DNA of 64,000 bases. It comes from Oxytricha trifallax. Taxonomy: Eukaryota; Ciliophora; Spirotrichea; Sporadotrichida; Oxytrichidae. Shown in pieces: positions 24,916 through 34,703 of the stretch (positions within the stretch are counted from its first letter, which is position 1; each line of letters begins with the position of its first letter). A program made the position numbers and the translations under genes. The stretch is from positions 1-64,000 of the forward strand of contig ARYC01000711.1 in the NCBI GenBank assembly GCA_000711775.1, read 5' to 3'. The notes under the pieces were generated by a model, which was not told the origin of the DNA, made no database searches, and saw only the letters and a list, made by a program, of their open reading frames with translations.

Positions 24916-27900
24916 TCAGTTCTATATCAGTTTAGAATTATGGACTGCTAACATTTTAAAATTTTGATGCTAATCTATTAATATTAATAAATGCTTGGGT
25001 TATAAATTCTAAATTTATATAGAAATTTGTAAATTTTCCTTTTCAAATTTATTTGGCTTGACAGCAGATTAATGTTTACTGCTACTTTAAGATTACTTGA
25101 CAGAGCTATTCGTATTGAAATATGACTAACTTGCAGCTGCATTATTATTTTCTTTTAAGTTATATTTGAAACTAGACTGAGGCTATTTCTTCGGAATGCT
25201 ATAGTTTTAAGTTGTGTGATTTGATGTATAAGTTGACGATTGATTGGTATAAGTCTTGTGAGTGTTATTTATTAAGTTTGAAATTTCAGACAGTTCTTAA
25301 TCTACTAATTGCTTTAAGTAACTCTTTTTAGTATTGGAGGCTGACATTTAAGTTTGGGTTTTGTTCTCATCTTAAGACTTTGCTTGATTTATAGGAGATT
25401 TATCAAGCTATAAAAATAAAGTATACAAAAAAAATCAAGGTCATTCAATTGCTTCATTGATAAAATGCTATTCTAGTCATTCTTAACTTCTTAAAGCCTT
25501 ATAGTGGAATGAGTATCATGTAAGACTGAAACTATTTCTCTATGTGACTCCATAGGTGAATGATCTCTTAAGAAACCCTAATAGTCCATATTATTTTTAC
25601 AATCGGTTAATTATGACAGATCGTCTCTATTTTCACAACAAGAACTAAGCATTCTAGATAAATTAAGATTTTATATAGAGCTTCTGTTTTACGATTGATT
25701 CATAGATTTTCTCTCTTAACTTGCTTTTTAAGCTTAGCGTTCCACAGATTTCAAAACATAATTATTGTAGTTTTCTCGCTCTTTTATGTCAATTTTGGAT
25801 TTTAAGGTTTCCCTTCCTCTCTCATAATTATCTTAAATGTCTTTTCCTTAAGTTATCTTTTAAATATTGAATTAAGACGTTGTATTATTTGATTGCATGT
25901 TATGATTAAATGATCTGTAGAGTGTCTGACTTGGTTTCTTCTCATCAATTGACAACCTTTCGTGTCTACTGTGTTGTCTTAAAAGTCTTGTTAAACTTTC
26001 ACTACGCTTATTTTATGTTTAATTGAATTCATCATTTTCTCTCTCCTCTTATTCTTAGTTTATATTTTAGTTTGACAACCTTTGCTTTAATTGATCCTTT
26101 ACTGAGCTTTTGTTGAATTATTATTTTTTATCTGCAATATCATCCCTTTCATTTTATAAATTTGGGGACATGTTTGAGATATCTCGCACAAATGACTTAT
26201 ATTAATCTTTCTTAACAAAGCTATCAACTTTAATTCTAGCCATATCTTCCCTGATTTTTTCATATTCACTATTTGCAAAATCTCTCTCAATTTAAGTGTG
26301 TTTAAGCATCTGTTCAAAATTTTGAAGCATTTCGTTTTATCTAACAAGTTCATTTATAGTTTTTTAATTTTTGTCTTTCTCTTTATGATAAAGATCTGCT
26401 AATGTGCTCATTTTATTAATAAGTTCGTCTTCTCTTTTTTCTTTTTCTTTCAAGAGATTTTCAACATAAAGTTCATTTTCTTCCAATTTTTAACCCAAAT
26501 TCATAAAATTTTAAAAGTCTTCTTCTCTCTCACTAAGCTGCTCTGATATCTTTATCAGCTGAGCCTTCATCTATATTAACTATTCATTCAATTTTAAATT
26601 CCTATCTTATAGCTGTTGATTAATGTTTGCTAATTAGTCATTTTTAAGATGCAACTATTCATAGTCTTCCTCTAATCCGATCAAACATTTCAAACTTTAC
26701 TTGTCTTAACTAGTCTGCTCAACTAAAATTTGGTATTCTCTTGAAATTTTATCTTTCTCAAGCTTTTCTACATTTAGCTATTCCTTTAGTTTTAAATTCT
26801 CGGGTATTGCTTCAATTACTCACCGATGACGTCAATTACTCACCACCGACGTCAATTACTCACCGATGACGTCAATCGCTCACAGTGACGTCAATCACTC
26901 ACCTCCGACGTCAATCACTCACCGATGACGTCAATCACTCACAATGACGTCAATTACTCACCACTATATATTAATGGTAGAATTTTGAATAACACAGTTA
27001 AATTTCGAATCACAAAGTGTCAGGTCATTTAAAGTATTTGGCTTCCTCCTGTTGAAGCTCCAGCCCAGTTTTGACATTTCTTGATTTGACAGTTATCACT
27101 AGGATTCCAACTTGATTTAGGCTTATTTCAATTTGGCATGAAACATTGTACTTTATTGGCTAGTAGCCAATCTTAAGTCCATTATTGGTTCTAGAGATTC
27201 ACTTTTAGCACCTCTGTTTTCCCTTTAGATTTAAGGTCAGTTCCATTTGGAATTTTAGATTCCTTTGCCAGCAGCAGCCTGACGGAAAGAGAAAGACTGC
27301 AAAAGGTTGCTGGGGCAAAAGGCTTATCTGGTCTGATTCATAGTGAATAGAAATCTCAAAAAGCAGGGTCCAAAGGCTGCCATCCCTATTAGAGTCACTG
27401 GGGTTGAGCCACTTTTTCTATACTAAATCGAAATCATTAAAACCTGAAATAAAGTTGGTAGCAAGCTCCTTGTGAAGGTTCGGAGGATATGATAATTGAA
27501 GCATCAAATTAAAAATATGATGAATGAAGTTATACATCTCCTTCCTACTGAATAGTAAATAAGGGTAACAATTCTTACTTCAGCACATTCATATGCTTTA
27601 CTATGCAGTTGAAATAAGATAACTACAACCAAAAGCTCATTTAAAACAAAAGATTTTCAAGTCGTCAGTATGATAAAAAAAGAATCAGCAAAATAAACAT
27701 CAACCCGGAAACATGAAGAGGTTAAACATAAAAGCGTAGCATATTAAACCATTAACTTAACTAAAATGAAGAGATAACTTAAGAAATTTGTTCATTAAAC
27801 CACCGCTTTTTAATCATTCCCATTATAATCTAAAAATAAGTTCTCATCGATGCGAGCTATGAAAAGATATAGAAAGCACAAATAGTGATTTGGTACTCGT

Positions 27901-30740
27901 TCAACTAAGAACCTAGAAAAGTAATTACTCATACTTCAAATTTGGAAACTATAAAATGGAATTCTCTTGAAACGGAAACTTATAGATCTATATATCTTTT
28001 TAATACATTTATTTGACATAGGCAGAAGAAAGGTAGATGAATAAAAGGCTTGCAACCAACTTTATTCCAGCTTTTAATGATTTCGATTTAGTATCGAAAA
28101 ATGGCTCAACCCCAATGACTCTAATAGGAATAGCAGCCTTTGGACCCTACTTGAAATTTCAATTCGAAATTTAACTGTGTTATTCAAAATTCTACCATTA
28201 ATATATAGTGGTGAGTAATTGACGTCATTGCGAGTGATTGACGTCATCGGTGAGTGATTGACGTCGGTGGTGAGTGATTGACGTCACTGTGAGCGATTGA
28301 CGTCATCGGTGAGTAATTGACGTCGATGGTGAGTAATTGACGTCATCGGTGAGTAATTGACGTCAATACCCAAATTCTCCTATTTCAGAATACTCATTTC
28401 ATACTATTGTCTATGCTTTAACTCCAAGTCATTTTTAATAAGCAGAGAATAGATATCTGTACTGGTTTTAATATTTTCTTGAGAGTCAGTTGGTGTCGCT
28501 TCTGATTAATTTATTAAGCATTTTTGTTAGAAAGTTGATTAATTGAAGTTAAGATGATTCTACAAGATTGGTTAGGAATTCCTATTATTATAAGGAATAT
28601 TATAGTTTTAGCTTGAGTAGTTTTGCTAGATCATCTAAGATTGGTAGTTTTAATGCTCATTGTTATTTTAAATCTTAGAAGATAAAGGGCTGTAGTTACT
28701 TGGTCTGAGGTTAATCATAGAATCGATATTACTTTAGATCATATTTTGGGAAATGTTCAATTCTCTAAGAAGCTAATCTTCATTATCTTAATCATCCTCA
28801 TGAGTTGATATATTTTAGTCTGTATAAACTTAAAATTGAGGCATGATTTATTTATTGTCAAAGCTCTCTTCTTTTAATTTCCTCATTTTAATTACCGAGT
28901 ATTATTCAGGTAAATCGCTTTGCTAAGTTTGATAATTATAGTGGAAGGATTTGTTCTAACTTTGGAACGAATTAGTATATGGTATAAGCGTGTCTGGTGT
29001 CTTTCTAGTTTATAAACCTTGGTTTTAAGTGTCACTTAAGAATGTAGAATTTAAGTGTTGAGTGATCTATTCTTGAACTTTGCTTGAAGTCTTCCTTTTA
29101 GGGGTGACATCTTTATAAGTTACTTTGTTTGTTAGCAATGATCTATTTGTTGGTTACTAGCTGTGCCCTCTAGTCGTCGGTTAGTTTGACTACCCTTGAT
29201 TCCTATGTTTCTTTTTCAATGTGAAGCTTGAAGGCTATAGCTCATTTTACTTTGGTTTTGATTTTATTTTCTTTTTTAGCAACTCAAGTTATGGGAAATT
29301 GCTTGGTGACTAGTCAAATTTATTGGTCAGTGGGTCTTTAATTTATGATATTTTATCTAACTCCATTTATTTGTCTTAAAGTAAAATCTGCTCTTGATCT
29401 TAAGAAGAAATTACAAATATAATTTCATTTCCAAGATAAATCTTTTCGAAAAGTTGATCCTCCAAATCTAAAATTTTCTCAGGAATGTGTGAAATATGAA
29501 GACTGTTTTAATTTCTGATTGAGTTCCAAACCCATAGATTCTAATCAATATCTATTGCAGATATAATTGAGTTAGATATTTGAACATCTTTAAAAGGAGG
29601 TAGCTGTTCCATTTAAATCTTTGTTGGATTGTGAATTAACTAATCTTGATATGTTCCCCAGATAAATATATCTCCTTTGTATTATAGAGCTAATCCAAAT
29701 TTTTCTGAAATTAGCACCTATTTTATTTGTTAATCTCTCAATCCAAAAATTTCTACTGGTCTATTTTCGTATTCCTTCTAGTATTTTGAGTTTCCTAATT
29801 ATCCGAAACAATTTTCTCCAGATATATACACTCTATCTTTTTCTGTGAGAATAATTGAATTAAAACTAGAACAACTGATGAATTTTACAGAATCATTTAT
29901 TCCATAATCAAATTATACTTTTAAAGGTTGATATTCTTTCAAAGATGTGTAGCCTATGCTAAGCTGTCCCCTCTCACCATTTCCACAAGAGAATACTTCT
30001 CCGCTTACCGTTAGGAAAATTGAATGCTTAAGTCCACAAGAGGCTTGCCTTATAGGAAAATTTGAGCTATTTTTACTGTTAATGTCAAATTATATTTCAA
30101 CAGGGGTTGATGTATTAGTTAATCTTAATCCAATTGCCCCATGCTCAGCTTAACCCCAACCATAGACTTTATAATCTGAAGTTACAGCTAAGGAATGATT
30201 TCCACCTGTCGAAATTGACTTAACATTTTGAATATTTTCTACAAGTCTTGGACTTTGCTATTATACAAGGTCTTTGTAACTTTATCCAAGCCCCAAAATT
30301 CCATCATGATTTGAGCCCATAGAATACAGAAAACCATCTTAAGATAGTAAATGAGTGTGTCTTAGGCCACATGCAACTTGCTGTATCGCAATATTATAGC
30401 AACATTTCTATGGAGTTTAAACGAAATCACTCTCGTATTAATCGTATAGCTACTAATTTGTTTCAAAACCAAATCTTTAATCATTGTTGACTCCCCAGAC
30501 ATAGCACTAAGATGGAGCCATATTCACTCTTTTTTTATTTTTGACTTAAGATTACTGCTATCTCTACGTAATAGTACTCTACTCGTACTGACTTATGATA
30601 CTTCTACTTCTCTATTTAAATTATAATTAGTTGCCTGAATTTTTGGATTTTGATTTAGGTCTGGTAGATATCTTCATAAGCATATTTTCCTTGTCTGAGA
30701 TATTGATCTTCCTTTTTTACTTCCGAAAAGAATTGTCCAT
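24916..30740 (-). CDS. RCC1-repeat plus coiled-coil protein, interrupted by a foldback element
   Basis: ATG at 30738-30740 (MDNSFRKQKRKINISDKEN). RCC1-type blades follow: CYVWGVNNDQRFGF, VACGLRHTHLLSQDG, LYSMGSNHDGILGLG, STGGNHSLAVTSD, YGWGQAEHGAIGL, FSCGNGERGQLSIG, ISGENCFGQLGN. A Q/S/N-rich linker (about 28380-29400) leads to a long coiled coil (from about residue 600: LKQEN | LKLKEQLNVEKLEKD) and a Ser/Asn-rich C-terminus ending at TGA 24916-24918. The frame is unbroken across what might look like two genes. A 1,570-bp element plus one 8-bp duplication must be removed between GAGAATTT copies; this restores the heptads in frame. A one-base break in T8 near 25415-25422 may hide a tiny intron. 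Mature length is about 1,400 residues. RCC1 blades with coiled coil suggest a scaffold or GEF-like role. Confidence 0.8.
26802..26962. repeat. Left terminal array of foldback copy 1
   Basis: About eight units of 19-21 bp, most starting (T)GACGTCAAT. The outermost unit has decayed to GCTTCAAT where the right end keeps GACGTCAAT. Spacers alternate between CACCGA, CACCACC, CACAG and CACAA. Confidence 0.9.
27011..27345. mobile_element. Nested 335-bp insertion in the left arm of foldback copy 1
   Basis: Comparing the two arms of the palindrome, the right arm runs uninterrupted from TTTCGAATT into GAAATTTCAAG, while the left arm has 335 extra bases between two copies of AAT (27008-27010, 27346-27348). 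The insert starts CACAAAGTG and ends CATAGTG, so its ends are weakly inverted (CACAAAG against CACTATG). A 3-bp duplication with CAC ends would suit a small non-autonomous DNA element; the class is not established. Confidence 0.55.
28208..28371. repeat. Right terminal array of foldback copy 1
   Basis: Inverted counterpart of the left array: about eight units GAGT(A/G)ATTGACGTC with variable 2-5-bp spacers, ending GACGTCAATACCC. Confidence 0.9.
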
Positions 30741-30907
30741 TTATATATGATTATCAGTTAATAAAATGTATTTATTTTGTAATTTAATCGTTGTAAATAT
30801 TAATCATTATGACTTTCATATGGTTGAATATATATAAAAAGGCTAAAATGTTATTAATAAAAATAATGAAAAGCATAAACTTCCAATAACAATAAAAGTA
30901 AAAATAG

Positions 30908-33900
30908 ATGCCAGTATCTATTTTGAGGTAAACTAATAATTAATCTGTCACTCCAAGATCTAATATATTATCCCAGTTGAAAGATTCTTAAGTCAATATC
31001 CAAAATAAAACTTAAGCTTAATAAATTTGCAAAATAAATGGTGTGCCTTTGCAAACAGAGAGAATCTAAAGATTAGATGAATCAAAATTGTCAAAAACTT
31101 AAACAAAGATGCTAAACTATAGAGTTTTAAATTAATTTCTAAAAAATAGCACAATAAAAGTTTATAGATAATTTTAACTAGAAATTAGAGCGACTCAAAT
31201 TTTGAGAAAATAAATAGCTATTTCAAAACTACACAACCACCAAGGTTATCCAAACCAAGTCAATTGTAATAAAATGAAGCAAATATATCATGCCAGGACA
31301 ATTTACCCTATAGAATGAAATATCATTTAACTTTATACTTTAATTATAAATAAAGATGTAAAACACCAATAAATGAATAAAAAAAGCAATTAAGAAACAA
31401 AAATATTTGTAGCTTACTTAACCTTTATGAAATTGATTCAGAAAATCATTTTGTTTAGAAGTAATAAAATTTCAAAATCATTTTTTAATTATTTTTTTTT
31501 AATAGACTTTGTAAAAAAATGTCCTAACTCCACTTGATGTAAAACAAGATTAAATATAATTGACTTTCTAGACAAATCTTAGCAGACCACAGACATCAAG
31601 AAATTCTTAAAATATAAATTCTATGGCAACTTAATTTAACAATCTAATTCAAAGGAGTCCTTTGTCAATATATAAGTCTTAAAAAAATACTCAGAATAAT
31701 TAAAGGGTTCATTCTGCAAGAAAACTGTAGCAAAACTATACAAATCCCCAAAGTTTATTTTAAATACATCAGAAGGTCAAAAACATGGAAATAACTGATT
31801 TTGAGAAAGATTAGAAATAGGTTGTATTTAAAGATACTGAAATTGATATTCTTTATATGGCTTAAAAAATTAATATATAAAATTTAGCTAAATGCATTGA
31901 CTCTGAAATACCATTTTATCAAGAGTAAATGCACAAATTTAAGAAATATTGTGATTAAGAATCCTTTAACCGTAAAGTGAAATTTATAGAAATGAGTTTA
32001 GGCATCTAAATGTGCAAAGTTCTTAGTGATATTGTTCTTAAAAGTGATAGAATAGTTGAAATCGTAAGTTCTACTTTAGGTTATTGATTTTCATTTAGAA
32101 TTTGAGCAGGAATAAAGTTGGAGATGAAGGGGCAAAAATATTTGCTGAATTATTGATCAAGACTAACAGACTTGTCAAGCTAGACTTATTATAAGTTTAA
32201 ATATATTTTTTATCATCAAATGAAATCTCTAGAAATGGTGCAAAAATTATCAGTGAAGCTTTGGTTTTAAATAACTCACTATACCACTTAAGTTTCTTCA
32301 GTTATGAAGGTCTTCACTCAAATTTTATTGGAGAAGAAGGATCTAAAAGCTTAGCTAAAATGCTTTAATAAAATAAGATATTAAGTATGTTAGATGTTGG
32401 AGGAAATAAACTAGGAAACAATGGTTTATCATACTTGAGCATGACAATTTAAGAATCCAGTCAAAGTAGCTTAATTTATCTAAATATCAGTAACAATGAT
32501 ATCACTTAGGAAGGCTGTTAGTATTTCTTGAAATCCTTAATAAAATCTCATCTAATTGAACTAGATATGAGTAAATCTCTAATAGGTCTTAAAGGAGCAT
32601 AGTAATTTGGGGAGGTTCTTAAACTAAACCATTTCTTATAAAAACTTTCTCTTAGTTAATGTGAAATTGGGCCTAGAGGCTTACAAGATATTATGAATGG
32701 TTTGAAAAGAAATAAGAGTCTAACTCATTTGAACTTGTCAAGAAATGATTTCTAATTCAGTTTACCAAATTCCTTATCTAGCATGTTTATGATAAATAGT
32801 ACTCTGCAGGTTCTTGATCTTAGTTTTTGCAGGTTAGGATCATAAATGATGCTTGGAATTACAGATGGTCTATTTTTGAACAAATAAATCAAGAAACTTC
32901 TGTTGAGAGACAATTAAATAGAAGATCATCCCATTGAAATACTTTCCCACATTTTACTTAACCCCTAATGTACCATAACTCACTTGGATTTAAGTTAAAA
33001 TTTCATCACAGATTTTGGTGGTGTAGCACTAGCTTAGTGCCTTTCTTTTAACACGAGCCTGCAATATTTAAATTTGAAACTAAATTATTTGTAAGACGAG
33101 ACGGCCTAATAAATGCTTCAATCAATAAGAGGGTAAAATAAGCATATAAAGAAAATGAACCTGAAAAATAACTTCATCTCCCTCCGATTTATCGGTATGA
33201 TTGAAGAACTCTTAAAACAAAATTAACGAAAAGAGTCTCAATATAAAATTCCAGAATACAAACAAACTATAAAGCAGCTCCGAGGACATAAGCTAAAGAT
33301 TTAGCCTACAATAAGAGAGATCGAGGAAACTAAACTTATAACAGAAGTGGAGTAATAAAGATACGATCAGTAAAAAGTGATAAGCTAGAAATTTGATATG
33401 GATGAGGAAGCTTAAACTAGAAAACTCATGGAGATTAAAGAAATGCTTATGAATTAAATTTAGGCTATGAGCAAGGAAATCGAAAGAAAATAAAGTGAAT
33501 ATGAAGAGAAGCAGAGGAAGTTGATTGATGATGAAAACATGGCGAGTGTTTAATTAAGAGATATTACGAAAAATTGCTTCAAAAGAGCTGTTGATATAGA
33601 GGAGCACAGGAAAATTTTCGAAAAGAGGAAGGTTGATACTGGAAAGTAAAGAGATATATTAATGAAAGAGTTAAATGATTGGACTACAAAATTGGATATT
33701 GTAGGAATAATGTAAAAAAATAATTTTTAAGATAATTTAAAGTTACCATTAAATTTATAGGTTAAATGAGTAAATTTATTCCAAGAAGTATTTATTAAAG
33801 AATAATGCAAAGTTTGGATGTGAAAGCAACTAGAAAAGAATTGAAATCGAGAAAAGCACTTAAGAATAAGATTAACAAGCATAAATCGACCTTTTAAAGG

Positions 33901-34062
33901 TACTTGATAAGAAAAGACCAAGTGCAGCAGGGTTCAATTCTAAAACTCCAACATTCTTAAATATTTTTTTTATCACCTCTAAAGTAAAACATAAATGAAA
34001 ATGCTTTTGAGTCAAAGAAAACTTTAAAAAAGAAGAAAACTATAAGAAAAAAACTTTAATGA
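30908..34062 (+). CDS. Leucine-rich-repeat (RNI-like) protein with coiled-coil tail
   Basis: ATG 30908 (MPVSILRQTNNQSVTPRS). A first intron or eliminated segment lies about 31250-31500, then a Q-rich region. From about 31970 LRRs of the NOD/RNI type follow: NLSRNKVGDEGAKIFAELL, LSMLDVGGNKLGNNGL, IYLNISNNDITQEG, LTHLNLSRNDFQ, LQVLDLSFCRLGS, ITHLDLSQNFITDFGG, KKMNLKNNFISL. An intron of about 35 bp with GTAAGT donor starts the LRR block near 32065. The C-terminal third (33230-33700) is a charged coiled coil (IEETKLITEVEQQ, SKEIERKQSEYEEKQRKL). The end is taken at TGA 34060-34062; an alternative frame would stop at 33996-33998. A likely 24-bp IES sits in the second repeat. Such ciliate LRR proteins are often scaffolds; the partner is unknown. 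Confidence 0.75.
32190..32213. other. Candidate 24-bp IES (pointer TTAT)
   Basis: TTAT occurs at 32186-32189 and 32210-32213. Removing 24 bp turns LVKLDL-LQVQIYFL-SSNEIS into LVKLDLSSNEIS, an ideal LRR core. The insert is a multiple of three and keeps the frame open, so it could also be a retained insertion. Confidence 0.5.
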
Positions 34063-34118
34063 AATGTATTTTGACTCTTTTATTTTTTTATTTCACATTT
34101 ACTATTAAGATTTTTATT

Positions 34119-34571
34119 ATGCCAAATTTACCTGAATATATTGATCCTAAGATATATACTCCATAAGTTTAACTCACTATTAAGTTAGCAACTCCTCCTA
34201 ATGATCACTTAAGTAAGTTATAGAAACCCCATTTTATAAAAATATATCTCGGTTACTTGACCATGTTCAATCCTTTTTGAATCATATCATGAACTCATTA
34301 ATTTATAGCATTCAAGATAACGGCCAGAACTACTACTCGAATTGAAGAAATAGAGCGGAAAATTATAGATTAACATGATGGTTCGATTAAGAATGTCACA
34401 ATTTGTTAAAGCGTGTATACTAAAGAACAGATTCTCGACCCAAAGAAGCGATTGTGTGATGTGGGAATTACAACTGCCGGTTCATATGTTCTTATTTATG
34501 ATTTCCAGCCAGTATCATACCCACTTCTAACAACTGCTGTGCCTGAGTCTACTTTCTAAAATGTGCGTTGA
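34119..34571 (+). CDS. Ubiquitin-like fold protein
   Basis: ATG 34119 (MPNLPEYIDPKIY). One 96-bp intron at 34213-34308 (GTAAGT...TTATAG) leaves phase intact. Then FKITARTTTRIEEIERKIID, VYTKEQILDPKKRLCDVGI and SYVLIYDFQPVSYP, TGA 34569-34571; about 118 residues. The order (beta strand with ITARTTT, helix IEEIERKI, later strand with the L-x-D-x-G-I pattern, last strand YVLIYDF) fits a ubiquitin-like fold. There is no terminal di-glycine, so it is probably not a conjugated modifier. No specific family assigned. Confidence 0.6.
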
Positions 34572-34703
34572 TTATTATATCATTAATATTAAGTTTACAT
34601 AAAATATCTTAAATAACAAGCAAGATAGCGAATCTAATTTTTCACTTTAAAAAAAGCTTATCATATTTACAATAGTTAATCTTATAAATTCAAACATATT
34701 CAT

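Larger units (their letters stand above)
26802..28371. mobile_element. Foldback transposon with GACGTC-iterated terminal arrays (copy 1)
   Basis: 1,570 bp, flanked by the 8-bp direct repeat AAATTCTC (26794-26801 and 28372-28379). The termini read GGGTATTG...CAATACCC. Each end has about eight near-tandem 19-21-bp units containing (T)GACGTCAAT(T/C)(A/G)CTCAC. The inverted homology continues inward to about 27466 on the left and 28048 on the right once a 335-bp insertion in the left arm is discounted, giving roughly 325-bp inverted repeats and a 580-bp core. I find no convincing transposase ORF in the core, so it is probably non-autonomous. It lies in the coding sequence of the RCC1/coiled-coil gene. 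Confidence 0.85.

Noticed and set aside
26802..26962. CRISPR array
   Set aside because: Units are about 20 bp with 2-5-bp variable parts, not repeats separated by unique spacers; an inverted copy lies 1.2 kb away and the host is a ciliate. They are transposon terminal arrays.
26802..28371. Merlin or Mutator-type transposon based on 8-bp duplication
   Set aside because: The terminus GGGTATTG does not fit the Merlin end pattern, the duplication is 8 rather than 9 bp, and no transposase core supports either class.
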